Below are positions 45,100 to 55,182 of a DNA stretch of 64,000 nucleotides, piece after piece. The notes under the pieces are model-generated. The model ran no database searches. It was not told the origin of the DNA and was given only the letters and a program-made list of their open reading frames with translations. The DNA is taken from the NCBI GenBank assembly GCA_016714535.1, contig JADKDR010000016.1, forward strand, positions 1 through 64,000, in the 5' to 3' direction. Source of the stretch: Bacteroidota bacterium. GTDB lineage: Bacteria > Bacteroidota > Bacteroidia > AKYH767-A > OLB10. The position numbers were made by a program, and so were the translations under genes. The stretch's first letter is position 1; each line of letters begins with the position of its first letter.

Positions 45100-46143
45100 A
45101 TGAAAAAAATTCTTCTTTACTCAGCAATGTTTATGCTGGTATTATCTGCATGTCGTAAAAAAGACAAATGCGAAATAACTGCCGGCTTTTCTACTACGTA
45201 CGATTCTATTAATGGCAAAGTAACATTTACGAGCACCTCATCGGGTGATGTAACTGCTTATGCATGGAATTTTGGTGATGGAACTACCGGCAGCGGTGCA
45301 AGTGTTGTTAAGGCATTTACCAAAAGCGGTACCAAGAATGTGTCGCTAACAATTACTGGTTCTGAGAGTAGCTGTACTAATAGTACTTCGCGTGCAGTTT
45401 CGGTTCCATTAAGCATGATTGCAATTGAACAAAAGAAACGTGCCATTTTATTTGATTTTTCTGAAACATGGTGCCCTCCTTGCGGAAGCTATGGCGGCCC
45501 AAGTTTTGACAGTTGTATTGTGTTAGAGAACTCGAAAATTTCTTTAATGAAAGTTTATGGCTCTTCTCAACCTAGCAGCATGAATTTTGGCACACCGTAT
45601 AATAGCATGAATTCTGCATTTAATGTTTCAGGAGTACCAACATTTTTTGTAAACGAAACCGAAATGTTTGGCGGTGGTGGTGTTTCAGCTACCATATCTT
45701 ATAATGTAAATTGGGTAAAAACGAAGGCAGATGCATTTGCCACAGGCACGGTGGATGCCGGTCTTAACCTGGGAATGTCAATTGTTGGAGATACCATTGT
45801 TGCCGAGTCAACAGTTAAGTTTTTTACTGCGCAGGCTAGTGGCGATTTCCGCCTGGCTTTGTATGTAGTAGAGGATGAAATTATTGCCTCGCAATCTACA
45901 GGTACTGGTGTTGTTAGCAACTATGAGCACCGCAATCTTGCTCGCGCATGTAATGCTACTACCTACACAGGTGCCAAGCTTAACAATAGTATTGCAGTTA
46001 CGGCAGGACAAAAGTTCAGCACAACACATAAGTTTGCAATTAATTCAGCTTGGAAAAAAGATCACCTGAAATTGATTGGTGTAATTTATAAGATGAATGG
46101 AAGCAAAGGAACGGTGGTAAACTCATTAACCTTTAAGCAATAG
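45100..46143 (+). CDS. Omp28-related lipoprotein with PKD and thioredoxin-like domains
   Basis: The protein has 347 residues with a lipoprotein signal (YSAMFMLVLSAC, lipid Cys about residue 18). A PKD domain (SSGDVTAYAWNFGDGTTGSG) precedes an Omp28/thioredoxin-like domain with FDFSETWCPPCGSYGG, which retains a CPPC motif, so thiol-disulfide activity is possible. Omp28 of Porphyromonas is a surface lipoprotein adhesin; that role here is inference from family. Confidence 0.88.
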   Translation: MKKILLYSAMFMLVLSACRKKDKCEITAGFSTTYDSINGKVTFTSTSSGDVTAYAWNFGDGTTGSGASVVKAFTKSGTKNVSLTITGSESSCTNSTSRAVSVPLSMIAIEQKKRAILFDFSETWCPPCGSYGGPSFDSCIVLENSKISLMKVYGSSQPSSMNFGTPYNSMNSAFNVSGVPTFFVNETEMFGGGGVSATISYNVNWVKTKADAFATGTVDAGLNLGMSIVGDTIVAESTVKFFTAQASGDFRLALYVVEDEIIASQSTGTGVVSNYEHRNLARACNATTYTGAKLNNSIAVTAGQKFSTTHKFAINSAWKKDHLKLIGVIYKMNGSKGTVVNSLTFKQ

Positions 46144-46167
46144 TTATTAGGTAATATAATATAAAAA

Positions 46168-46194
46168 AGGCCGCTCCAACTGAGCGGCTTTTTT
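46168..46194. terminator. Bidirectional terminator
   Basis: AAGGCCGCTC-CAACT-GAGCGGCTT flanked by A and T runs on either side; it can serve the convergent genes ending at 46143 (plus) and 46193 (minus). Confidence 0.85.
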
Positions 46195-46849
46195 ATTTAC
46201 TTACTTTTATTTCGCGAGGCCAAATACTGTCGATAATCTCGCTAAAAAATAATTTTACACCTATCGAGAACGTAAAGTTGCTTACGCGTGTATCTATATC
46301 GGGATTGTTTTTTAACATGGCCCTGTAGCCAATGCCAAATCCTACGCCTACCCACCGCATTACTTTATAATGCCCGCTTATGCCAGGCTCTATCAACAAT
46401 ATTCCACTTTCAAAAGCGCGGTCTTTTTTTCCTTTACTTACAAAGTAAGTAAAGTATGATTTGCCAATTCCAATTTCAACAGGTATCGAAACCTGCCAGG
46501 GGTCTTTTTTATAAATTATATATTCAACACCGGGAGCGTAATACAATAGTTGTAAATTAGCACGTACCAAGGTATCCTGCAGATTAGCGAGTCTTACTTT
46601 TTTTACTTCTACGATATCGGAGATCAACTTATACCTGGCAAAAGAGAATTTAATCGTATTATCAAAAGATAAGCCCACCTTGAGCCCTGAAAGGTCAGCT
46701 GTTGCTCCTTGTACGAAACTATTGCGCGACTCAAATCCACCATATACCGATGGGCGTTTTTTTAGTACGCTCGATAGGGATTGTCCTTGCAGGATAACGC
46801 TACAAAACAACAAGCAAATTAGTAAGTAATAATTTTTTTTGTTCACCAA
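46193..46849 (-). CDS. Predicted outer membrane beta-barrel protein, uncharacterised
   Basis: The protein has 218 residues with signal peptide (YYLLICLLFCSVILQGQ). Alternating amphipathic strands (LKVGLSFDNTIKFSFARYKL, VGVGFGIGYRAML, NFTFSIGVKLFFSEI) suggest a small porin-like barrel. I do not recognise the family. Seven bases separate it from the upstream DUF2461 gene, so they are probably cotranscribed. Confidence 0.75.
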   Translation of the reverse strand: MVNKKNYYLLICLLFCSVILQGQSLSSVLKKRPSVYGGFESRNSFVQGATADLSGLKVGLSFDNTIKFSFARYKLISDIVEVKKVRLANLQDTLVRANLQLLYYAPGVEYIIYKKDPWQVSIPVEIGIGKSYFTYFVSKGKKDRAFESGILLIEPGISGHYKVMRWVGVGFGIGYRAMLKNNPDIDTRVSNFTFSIGVKLFFSEIIDSIWPREIKVSK

Positions 46850-46855
46850 TTAAAA

Positions 46856-47512
46856 CTATTCCAATGCGGTATTAATGAATTGTAAAAAGGGAGTGATAAT
46901 CTTGTACCCGTCAGCAATTTCTTTAACAAGTGTTTTACCGGTAAGTTGAGCATCATTAATCTTGTGAGAAAAAATATATGAGGTTAACTTTAGCAACTCA
47001 ATATCAGGATGTGATTTATCGTAACCCTTAGGAGGATTGCTTAAGCGATGATTTTCAAGCTCGCCCCAATAATTTTGGAATTTTTTATTTGCGATAATTT
47101 TTTTGAAATCAGTTGTATTGTAATCTATTTCCTGTCTTATTTTTTTTAGCAGTGGAGCATCTGGTTGCCACGCACCTGCGGCCATAAATGAACCTCCGGG
47201 TTCAATATGTATATAAAATCCTGTAGTTTTGTTTTCCTTGCCACCCTTGCTTATAATGGCACCCATATGTGATTTGTAAGGCGATTTATCTTTACTAAAA
47301 CGAACATCGCGGTATATACGAAACACGGTTTTTTTCGAATCAATATCTTTTAACGAAGCATCAGTTTTGGAGCATGCCTTAAGCACTTCTTCCATAAGTG
47401 ATTCTACTTCCGACTTCATTAATAAAAACGTGGGTTTGTTTTTTTCAAACCATTCGCGATTATTATTTTTCTTTAACTTAACAAGAAAATCAAGCGTGAC
47501 TTTGGATAACAT
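46856..47512 (-). CDS. DUF2461 domain-containing protein
   Basis: The protein has 218 residues. It matches the DUF2461/TIGR02453 pattern: FLVKLKKNNNREWFEKNKP near the N-terminus, FRIYRDVRFSKDKSPYKSHM in the middle, then GFYIHIEPGGSFMAAGAWQP. Cytoplasmic, no signal peptide, function unknown. Confidence 0.92.
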   Translation of the reverse strand: MLSKVTLDFLVKLKKNNNREWFEKNKPTFLLMKSEVESLMEEVLKACSKTDASLKDIDSKKTVFRIYRDVRFSKDKSPYKSHMGAIISKGGKENKTTGFYIHIEPGGSFMAAGAWQPDAPLLKKIRQEIDYNTTDFKKIIANKKFQNYWGELENHRLSNPPKGYDKSHPDIELLKLTSYIFSHKINDAQLTGKTLVKEIADGYKIITPFLQFINTALE

Positions 47513-47627
47513 ATAAATGTTTTTTTGTGCAAGGTAAAAAGGAAAATCTTACAAATTTCTATTTCATAGTAATCATCAGCGATAATTTTTCTACATTTAG
47601 CTATTCAAAAATTAAAGTTTATCAATC

Positions 47628-49652
47628 ATGAGAAAATCTATTCTATTTATGGGTGCTATGTTCACTTGCCTACTATGCTACTCGCAGGGAGGTATATGGA
47701 CATGGGTACATGGTAATTCAACATTAACCACTGCAGATGTATATGCTACTTACGATACCTATGACCCCGCCAATGTGCCCGGTATGCGCTACGAGGCAAG
47801 TTACTGGCAAGATAAGGACAAGTGTTTGTGGGTAATGGATGGTGATGTAAATTGGGATTCGGTTGCCTTGTGGCAATATAATCCGTATACCAATTTATGG
47901 AGAATGAGAAAGAGGTATAGTAATGCCATTGTTTTTGGAGCGATGGGAGTGCCATCGCCATTTAACTCGCCCGGCAAAAGACAAATAGGCTCTGTAACTT
48001 GGGTCGATCAAAATGGTGGATTTTGGGTAATGGGTGGTCTTGCCGGTGGTAGTGATATGTTCCGACTTGATACAGCAACACTTGAGTGGACCTATATGCG
48101 TGGCAGTTTTAGTCAAAAGTTTCCGGTGTATGGTGTGCAGGGAGTACCAAGCACAACTAATGAACCGGGTGTGCGTACTGAGTGTAACGCAAGCTGGGTA
48201 GATGCGTTTGGCGATTTATGGGTGTTTGGTGGGCAGGTAGGAATTGGCGGTCCACAAAATGATTTGTTCCGATATAATCACAATACCAATGAATGGACAT
48301 GGATGAAAGGAGATACGATTAATAACAGCACCCTGTTCAGCTATGGAACGAAAGGCGTTTCGGCAACAACTAACTTGCCTCGTGCCAGAAATTGTTACCA
48401 AAAAAGCATATCGGCCGATAAGTTGAAATTTTATTTTTTCGGAGGCTCAGGAGCTAATGGAATGTTTAGCGACTTGTGGGAATATAACAGCCTTACCAAC
48501 AACTGGACATGGGTTGCAGGCAGCAGCAATGTAAACCAAATATCAGCGCCTCCTGCAAGTTGCGCCCTCACCAATACTTTTACGCCATACTGCCGCAACG
48601 AAAATAAAGCGTGTGCAACAGATGCATGTGGTAATTTTTGGATTTTTGGTGGATGGACAAGCGGGGGAAGCGGCAATTGTAGCGATGTCTGGATCTATTA
48701 TCCCGACTCTGCAAAGTTTAGTTACGTACGTGGGCCTGCCGCAGGTACCGGTATTTGGGGAACCAAAGGTGTGGCAAGTCCGCTAAGCTATCCTCCCGGG
48801 CGTGGAGGTGGCCTCGCATTTATCGATTCGCTTGGGCGATTTTTTATTTATGGTGGATTAAACTTTAACGATGTTTGGAAATTTGAAATTGATACCGCAT
48901 GTTACATTGCATGTGCACCACAAAGTGCGGCACCCATTGCAAACTTTAGCAGCAGCGATACCATCCTTTGCGAAAAATCGTGTATCGATTTTAATGATAT
49001 GTCGCTTAACAGCCCAACTACATGGTATTGGCAATTTACGGGCGCGCAACCCGATACTTCGGTTTTGCAAAATCCTACTAACATTTGTTTTAATAATTAT
49101 GGAACGTATACGGTTACGTTAACAGCTACCAATGCCAATGGGCAAAGTGTAGCAATTAAAAATGCATTTATTAACGTGGTTGCTAATCCTCCAAAGCCGA
49201 CCATAACGGTAAGTAACGATACTATGTATAGCTCGTCAGGAGTTACCTACCAATGGTATTTTAATGGTCAGCCTATACCAAATGCAACCTTGCCTTATTA
49301 TTACTATACGCAAAATGGACCCTATTATGTTATCATAACCGATACAAATGACTGTGCAAGTGCGAGCGACTTAATAGCAACCGCAATTGGAGAAAACGCA
49401 AGTGTTTTTGGAGCATTGTCTATTTCGCCAAACCCTGCACAATCATCGTTATCAATTACGTGGAACCATGTTTTACTACAAAAGGCAATACTCGAAGTGT
49501 ACGATTCAAAGGGAACACAGTGCAAGATGGAGATGCTTGAACCCGGATTGTTAAATTATAATTTGCTTATAGAAAACCTGCAGAATGGCCTGTACACACT
49601 GATATTGAGCACAGGTGATGAAAAACTAAAAAGGACTTTTGTAAAACAGTAA
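47628..49652 (+). CDS. Kelch-repeat and PKD T9SS-exported protein
   Basis: The protein has 674 residues with signal peptide (ILFMGAMFTCLLCYSQ). Six kelch-like blades (residues ~25-430) are recognisable by GGxxG plus WxY/NPxTNxW: YNPYTNLWRMRKR, GGFWVMGGLAGG, DLWVFGGQVG, FYFFGGSG and NFWIFGGWTSGG. Next are a PKD domain (TWYWQFTGAQPDTSVLQNPT), a second Ig-like module, and a sorting domain (LSISPNPAQSSLSITW ... NGLYTLILS ... RTFVKQ). Surface-exposed or released; ligand unknown. A TACATTTA box lies at 47592-47599. Confidence 0.88.
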   Translation: MRKSILFMGAMFTCLLCYSQGGIWTWVHGNSTLTTADVYATYDTYDPANVPGMRYEASYWQDKDKCLWVMDGDVNWDSVALWQYNPYTNLWRMRKRYSNAIVFGAMGVPSPFNSPGKRQIGSVTWVDQNGGFWVMGGLAGGSDMFRLDTATLEWTYMRGSFSQKFPVYGVQGVPSTTNEPGVRTECNASWVDAFGDLWVFGGQVGIGGPQNDLFRYNHNTNEWTWMKGDTINNSTLFSYGTKGVSATTNLPRARNCYQKSISADKLKFYFFGGSGANGMFSDLWEYNSLTNNWTWVAGSSNVNQISAPPASCALTNTFTPYCRNENKACATDACGNFWIFGGWTSGGSGNCSDVWIYYPDSAKFSYVRGPAAGTGIWGTKGVASPLSYPPGRGGGLAFIDSLGRFFIYGGLNFNDVWKFEIDTACYIACAPQSAAPIANFSSSDTILCEKSCIDFNDMSLNSPTTWYWQFTGAQPDTSVLQNPTNICFNNYGTYTVTLTATNANGQSVAIKNAFINVVANPPKPTITVSNDTMYSSSGVTYQWYFNGQPIPNATLPYYYYTQNGPYYVIITDTNDCASASDLIATAIGENASVFGALSISPNPAQSSLSITWNHVLLQKAILEVYDSKGTQCKMEMLEPGLLNYNLLIENLQNGLYTLILSTGDEKLKRTFVKQ

Positions 49653-49756
49653 ATGCAGTGGGTTAACCTACTGCGCGTATGCTCAATAAATTTTATCAGG
49701 AATTAAAAGGCTGCAATAAAAAAAGTGATGAACAACATGGGTTGATTCATCGGTTA

Positions 49757-50872
49757 TCACGTCTCGTGATAATTAATTACATTATGTCCACCTTCTTTCA
49801 AATACTTATCGCGGCTGAATAATGAAACATCTGAAGCCACCATTTCACCTACCAATTCTGCTAGCGTATATCGTGGTTCCCAACCTAGTTTTTGTTTTGT
49901 TTTAGTGGGGTCACCAATCAATAGGTCCACTTCGGTTGGGCGATAGTAGCGTTTATCTATTTCCATAACTAATTGCCCTTGGGGCAATTGATATTCGGCT
50001 TTGTTACATTTAACTACATATGCTTTTTCGTTTTCATCTTTACCTTCAAAACGTATTTCTATTCCAACCTCACCAAAGGCCATGCGTATAAAATCGCGCA
50101 CACTGGTTGTAGTGCCTGTTGCCACTACATAGTCATCGGGAGTATCTTGTTGTAGCATCATCCACATGGCTTCTACATAGTCGCGTGCATGTCCCCAGTC
50201 GCGTTTGGCATCAATGTTACCCATATACACTTTTTGCTCAAGCCCAAGGGCTATGCGTGCCACGGCACGAGTTATTTTGCGCGTAACAAATGTTTCGCCA
50301 CGTAAAGGCGACTCGTGGTTAAACAGGATACCATTTACAGTAAACATGTTATATGCTTCGCGATAATTTTTCATAATCCAGTAAGCATACAACTTAGCCA
50401 CAGCATAAGGTGAACGAGGGTAAAAAGGAGTAGTTTCTTTTTGTGGAATTTCTTGAACCAAGCCATACAACTCCGAAGTGGAGGCCTGATATACTTTGGT
50501 CTTATCGGTTAGGTTAAGCATGCGTACAGCTTCAAGTACGCGCAGGGCGCCAATGCCATCGGCATTGGCCGTGTACTCAGGTGTTTCAAAACTCACTTTT
50601 ACATGCGACATTGCGCCAAGGTTGTAAATCTCATCGGGTTGTACCTCTTGCACAATGCGTATAATATTGGTGCTATCGGTAAGGTCACCATAGTGCAATT
50701 TAAAGTGCACATCTTTCTTATGAAAGTCTTGATATAGGTGGTCTATACGCTCTGTATTGAATAAGGAGCTCCTGCGTTTAATACCATGAACCATGTATCC
50801 TTTTTGCAGCAAAAACTCGGCAAGGTATGCGCCATCTTGCCCTGTAACTCCGGTGATGAGTGCGGTTTTCAT
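49757..50872 (-). CDS. gmd: GDP-mannose 4,6-dehydratase
   Basis: ATG 50872 gives 371 residues starting MKTALITGVTGQDGAYLAEF; the longer frame to 51034 adds a non-conserved extension. This extended SDR enzyme has the TGVTGQDG nucleotide-binding motif, GIKRRSS, the STSELYG Ser/Thr, YPRSPYAVAKLYAYW with the YxxxK pair, and FNHESPLRGETFVTRKI. It converts GDP-mannose to GDP-4-keto-6-deoxymannose, the precursor of GDP-fucose and related sugars for surface glycans or T9SS cargo glycosylation. fcl is not in the window. Confidence 0.96.
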   Translation of the reverse strand: MKTALITGVTGQDGAYLAEFLLQKGYMVHGIKRRSSLFNTERIDHLYQDFHKKDVHFKLHYGDLTDSTNIIRIVQEVQPDEIYNLGAMSHVKVSFETPEYTANADGIGALRVLEAVRMLNLTDKTKVYQASTSELYGLVQEIPQKETTPFYPRSPYAVAKLYAYWIMKNYREAYNMFTVNGILFNHESPLRGETFVTRKITRAVARIALGLEQKVYMGNIDAKRDWGHARDYVEAMWMMLQQDTPDDYVVATGTTTSVRDFIRMAFGEVGIEIRFEGKDENEKAYVVKCNKAEYQLPQGQLVMEIDKRYYRPTEVDLLIGDPTKTKQKLGWEPRYTLAELVGEMVASDVSLFSRDKYLKEGGHNVINYHET

Positions 50873-51258
50873 CCTGTTTGATTTATTTAATTGCAAAGAA
50901 GCGTAAATTAATTCAGTATAAAAAATACCGGTTGTATTGGAGATATAGTTTGTGGTTTTTGAATTTGTGCCAGTCTTTTTTACTACAACACAGGACAAAA
51001 ACAATAGTGCCGTTAGGTTAAAAATTGATTCCAATTAGTCCTGACAGAAGTCGCATTTGCCTTTTAGCAGCATTGGTCATATCCATTTATTACCACTGCA
51101 ATATTTTATTGGAAAAAGGAAAGTTAATGAAAATATGATTGATGAAAGGGAGTTAAATTAACTAAGAAACTAATGGGTAAGGGAAAATGTACCTTTATAA
51201 ATCTTTTGCATTACCAATTGAAATTTTTTTGATGATGGAAAATATTTAGCAATAAAAA
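50873..51258. other. Divergent intergenic region, no gene seen
   Basis: AT-rich sequence between gmd and B4, with no supported ORF or RNA. The B4 promoter follows. Confidence 0.5.
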
Positions 51259-51288
51259 TTTGGTTGCATTAAAAATAATATATATTTG
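51259..51288 (+). promoter_or_regulatory. Promoter of B4
   Basis: TTTG (51259-51262), 18 bases, then TATATTTG (51281-51288), an exact consensus match. The leader to the ATG at 51478 is about 180 bases long and contains two CTTTTTGAAAAAATCT-like repeats. Confidence 0.65.
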
Positions 51289-51477
51289 CATTACGCTCTT
51301 TGAAAAAATCTGTACTTCTTTTTGAAAAAATCTTTCTGCATCGAGAAGTAAACTCGTTTGATTTTATTATCATGCTTCTCAACGCTGCCAAGTGTTGCTT
51401 TTATTTTTGATTTACCCACTGTTCAAGATATTTTTAATTATGCGAGTTATTAAGTCTTATTATTAAATACAAAAACT

Positions 51478-54400
51478 ATGAGCACACAAAATTTAAAATC
51501 AGTGTTAGGTGTGTGGAATACCACCGGACAACTTAAAGCAGCACAGCACAGCGCAGCACAGCACAGCACAGCACAGCACAGCACAGCACAGCACAGCACA
51601 GCACAGCACAGCACAGCACAGCACAGCACAGCACAGTTTGAAAAATTAATAAAGTTAGCATGTTTATTTTTATTTTTCAATACAAATATTTTTGCACAAC
51701 AACTACAGCATTGGTCGCTTCCAAATGGTAATTCAATAAATTTTACCCCAAACTCCGCTACCTTAATTAATTCCCTTTATGATAATGGAAACCCATCATC
51801 AACTGTTGACAGGTTTTATAATTGCATGCATAAAGCTGACGGCACGCTATGGTTTTTTGTGAACGAAGAAGGCGTATTTGATGAAAACGGCAATTTGTTT
51901 TTTAATTTTAATGCTGTAATTGGTCAAGGTGGACATGTTGAGCAGAGATTTCTAAACATGTCGGAGATTGGGATAGTGCCAATTCCGGGATACTGTGATA
52001 GGTTTTACATAATTGGTGGTGGATGGTATTACTATTTTGAACCATGCAACAACTACTGGTCCGGACCATTTGATTTTAGTAACTTTGACAAAGTAGGCAA
52101 TGCTCCCGTTGTGCCATCTGCATACGCCACCGGTGTTGCAATTAGTAATATCAGGTATGCTCCCTATACACATTATATCGTGATTTTACATAACGAGCAA
52201 CAAATTTCTTTTTACGAATTAAATACAAACGGCTTTACACATATTGGCGAGTTGCATTGTAACAATTTCAATTTTTTGGCCGAGTGGTTTAATTATAGCC
52301 CAGAGTCAGAATGTGTAGATCTTCCAAATGGAAATATCCGATATGCGGTTGTTTGGCCAAAAGGTCAAAATGGCCCCGATAATATTAATGATGTGCGCAT
52401 ATTAATCGCTGATTTCAATTTCGGGGCTGCGCCTCCTTATTCAACACCAACTAATTTTCATGTAGGTTATGAAATGGCTAATTCAAACGCACTTCCTGGT
52501 GGGCCGCTAATTGTGCCAATGGGACTTGAATTTAATAATGATGGTAGCAGGTTATTTTTAACTGCAAATACTTTTAATGGTAACCAGCCCTCTTTATATT
52601 ATTTGGATTTGGCAAGCGGATTAAATTCAGTTACAGAAAACATCATTCCTAACAATACCATAGACAATCAATGGAGTACTCTTGAACTTGCACGTGATGG
52701 AAACATCTACCTAAGATTTGATAACACCCTTGCCAGAATAACTGATATTAATACTACTCCCATCTACAATCCTAACTTTGGCACTAATATATCGCAAGCA
52801 GTGAATACTCATCCTTTAGGACTGATTCTAACTGATAATGTAGCCTCCTCAGATCAAATTGATGGCTTTAATATGAATGATGCAATTGGCTCGGTTCCGT
52901 TTTTTATAAATAATGTGGATTGGGAAAAAATATGCACCAGCCTGCCAGTTAATTTAAATGCACCATCTGGATTTTGCTCCTATTTATGGTCTAATGGTAA
53001 TACTACATCCTCTACTGTAGTATATGTTCCAGGTACTTATACAGTTACAGTAACATATGGGTGCAATAGTACTTTTACGTCTTCGGTTATTGTTGCTAAC
53101 TTTCCTCCAATTAGTTTAAATGTTACTAGCACAAAGTCTTGCTCAGGTCAAGCTACTGGTAGTTTAACTGCAAATGCAACAGGAACTGGCCAGTTACAAT
53201 ATTTATGGAGTAATGGAGCAACAACTTCTACAATAACAGGGCTACCGGCAGGAGTTTATTCTGTTCTTGTAACAGATTTTAATGGTTGTAAAATGGGGCA
53301 ATCGGTTGTAGTAGGAAGTTTTCCAAATTTTTCAATTGTGCCTTCGTCTATCGCTGATTGCTCAGGAAGTGGAGGCATTATACAATTAAACATGGATAAT
53401 TTAGGTACATACACATTCCTTTGGAGCAACGGACAAACCACCAATCCAATAACATCCTTATCAGCAGGAACATATACATGTACCGTTACAGATATTAATG
53501 GTTGTACTAAAACAATTTCAACCGTAATTTATGACTTATCGGAAGCCAATCCAATTATTTCTGGGTCAAGTTATACAGGCTGTGATGAATCTGCTGGCGG
53601 CTTACAAATCATTGACCTCACTATAGACAATTATGTAAATGACCCCAACTATGTATATACATGGTCAATAAGTGGTGGGCCAACCTTAACAGCAAATGGT
53701 GGCACAGCTACAGTGGTATGTACCAATGGCATCGGAGGCACGGTTACAGTTACATTAAGTGCATACGGTTGCGATTATACCTCTTATTATTACATACAAG
53801 ATTGCTGCGAACCACTACCTGCGGAAATTGGAACTGAATTAATCATAACCGATGTCAATTCATCCTCATTAGCTTTTGGCAATGTCACTCAACTTGGCCC
53901 TGTTTATATTAATGGTACGTTTACCGTTGACAATAGTTTTAGTTTTACATCCTGCCCATTAATTAAAATGGCTCCGGCAGCACGCATTGTAGTTACCAAC
54001 CAAGGATACCTGAATATTAATAATTGCACAATGCTTGCCGGTTGCGAAAAAATGTGGTATGGAATAATTGGACAACACGGCTCGCAAGTTGTAGTTGTAA
54101 ACAGCACCGTTCAAGATGCACAATATGCAGTTCAAATGTTGGACTTTTGTAATATTACACTAAAAAACAACGAATTTCAAAATAACTTTGTATCCTTGTA
54201 TGCAGCACCAAACAATAGCATGATAACTGTGAATGCCACAGTAACAAGTAATACTTTTGAAGCAGGGGCAACTCCATTGATAGCACCTTATCTTGGGCAA
54301 AGCCCGGCATTGGGGGCTAAGCCATTTGCAGGCGTATTGGTGAATGAGGTTGCCTACATCGCTGTTGGCAGCATAGGCAGCCCTACCACAGGTTTTAATA

Positions 54401-55182
54401 ATTTTAACTTAATGAGTAACGGGATACTATCATACAATAGTAATATAACCAGCGTGCACAACCGCTTTCAGGATATTAGACGCGATGCTGCTTATGATGT
54501 ACTTACAACAGGTACGCCATTTAATCATAATGCAACAGGAGTTTTTGCAACCGGCTTAGGAAGCAGCGCCTTTATATATGGAGATAATAATCAAAATAGC
54601 ATGGACTTTTATAATTGCAACAGGGCCGTATATGTAAACGAATTGCAAGCAGATGTGTATGGCTTGCATATGACAGGCACCGGTTTTAATAGGTTTGGTG
54701 TGGCAGCGTCTAACTATTTTCATGCTCAATGTAACATTTATGACAATAATATGGATATAAGTGTAATTGGTATTAATGCGCTGGAATGCTATCAAAGCCT
54801 TAAAGCATACAACAATAACATTACGATGAATAATTTGCTAAATAATAATGCCATGCGCACGGGTATATTTATTCGTAATTTTAGTAACGTATTAGGCACA
54901 TCTATTGAATTAGACGATAATACAGTATACATGAACGATGCCCGCAGAGGAATTTGGTTGCAAAATATACAAGGGGCATGGGTGCATGAGAATGAGGTAC
55001 ATATGTTGTTCCCAACATTTTACCACTCAAGTGGCGTGCTTGACTATGGTGTATTAGTTGAAAACAGCCCTCGCTGCATTATTGATTGTAACACGGTGCA
55101 AGGCAACACCTACCAAGGCGACCCGGGTGCGGCCCCACAAAATAAGCTGCAACCACAGCGACAATACCGATGTAGGTTTTAA
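51478..55182 (+). CDS. B4: giant T9SS beta-helix protein with pentanucleotide-repeat leader (main part)
   Basis: The first 21 codons are ordinary, then 19 copies of GCACA are read as AQHST repeats, then the signal peptide (KLIKLACLFLFFNTNIFAQQ, ~55-75). No other start codon can supply that signal peptide, so expression depends on repeat number. The body holds a propeller-like N-terminal region, three to four SprB/PKD-type modules (LQYLWSNGATTSTITGLPAG, YTFLWSNGQTT) and a right-handed beta-helix (GYLNINNCTMLAGCEKMWYG, VVVNSTVQDAQYAVQML). The frame ends at 55182 after one extra A in 55139-55142; it continues in the next entry. Confidence 0.82.
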   Translation: MSTQNLKSVLGVWNTTGQLKAAQHSAAQHSTAQHSTAQHSTAQHSTAQHSTAQFEKLIKLACLFLFFNTNIFAQQLQHWSLPNGNSINFTPNSATLINSLYDNGNPSSTVDRFYNCMHKADGTLWFFVNEEGVFDENGNLFFNFNAVIGQGGHVEQRFLNMSEIGIVPIPGYCDRFYIIGGGWYYYFEPCNNYWSGPFDFSNFDKVGNAPVVPSAYATGVAISNIRYAPYTHYIVILHNEQQISFYELNTNGFTHIGELHCNNFNFLAEWFNYSPESECVDLPNGNIRYAVVWPKGQNGPDNINDVRILIADFNFGAAPPYSTPTNFHVGYEMANSNALPGGPLIVPMGLEFNNDGSRLFLTANTFNGNQPSLYYLDLASGLNSVTENIIPNNTIDNQWSTLELARDGNIYLRFDNTLARITDINTTPIYNPNFGTNISQAVNTHPLGLILTDNVASSDQIDGFNMNDAIGSVPFFINNVDWEKICTSLPVNLNAPSGFCSYLWSNGNTTSSTVVYVPGTYTVTVTYGCNSTFTSSVIVANFPPISLNVTSTKSCSGQATGSLTANATGTGQLQYLWSNGATTSTITGLPAGVYSVLVTDFNGCKMGQSVVVGSFPNFSIVPSSIADCSGSGGIIQLNMDNLGTYTFLWSNGQTTNPITSLSAGTYTCTVTDINGCTKTISTVIYDLSEANPIISGSSYTGCDESAGGLQIIDLTIDNYVNDPNYVYTWSISGGPTLTANGGTATVVCTNGIGGTVTVTLSAYGCDYTSYYYIQDCCEPLPAEIGTELIITDVNSSSLAFGNVTQLGPVYINGTFTVDNSFSFTSCPLIKMAPAARIVVTNQGYLNINNCTMLAGCEKMWYGIIGQHGSQVVVVNSTVQDAQYAVQMLDFCNITLKNNEFQNNFVSLYAAPNNSMITVNATVTSNTFEAGATPLIAPYLGQSPALGAKPFAGVLVNEVAYIAVGSIGSPTTGFNNFNLMSNGILSYNSNITSVHNRFQDIRRDAAYDVLTTGTPFNHNATGVFATGLGSSAFIYGDNNQNSMDFYNCNRAVYVNELQADVYGLHMTGTGFNRFGVAASNYFHAQCNIYDNNMDISVIGINALECYQSLKAYNNNITMNNLLNNNAMRTGIFIRNFSNVLGTSIELDDNTVYMNDARRGIWLQNIQGAWVHENEVHMLFPTFYHSSGVLDYGVLVENSPRCIIDCNTVQGNTYQGDPGAAPQNKLQPQRQYRCRF
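51541..51635 (+). repeat. Pentanucleotide tandem repeat (GCACA)19 near the start of B4
   Basis: Nineteen GCACA units run without interruption except unit 3 (GCGCA). Five is not a multiple of three, so each gain or loss changes the downstream frame; with 19 units the frame is open. It lies between the start codon and the signal peptide. Confidence 0.95.

Noticed and set aside
51450..51680. Minus-strand frame rich in Cys-Ala-Val-Leu repeats
   Set aside because: It is just the complement of the GCACA pentamer array and has no signal of its own.
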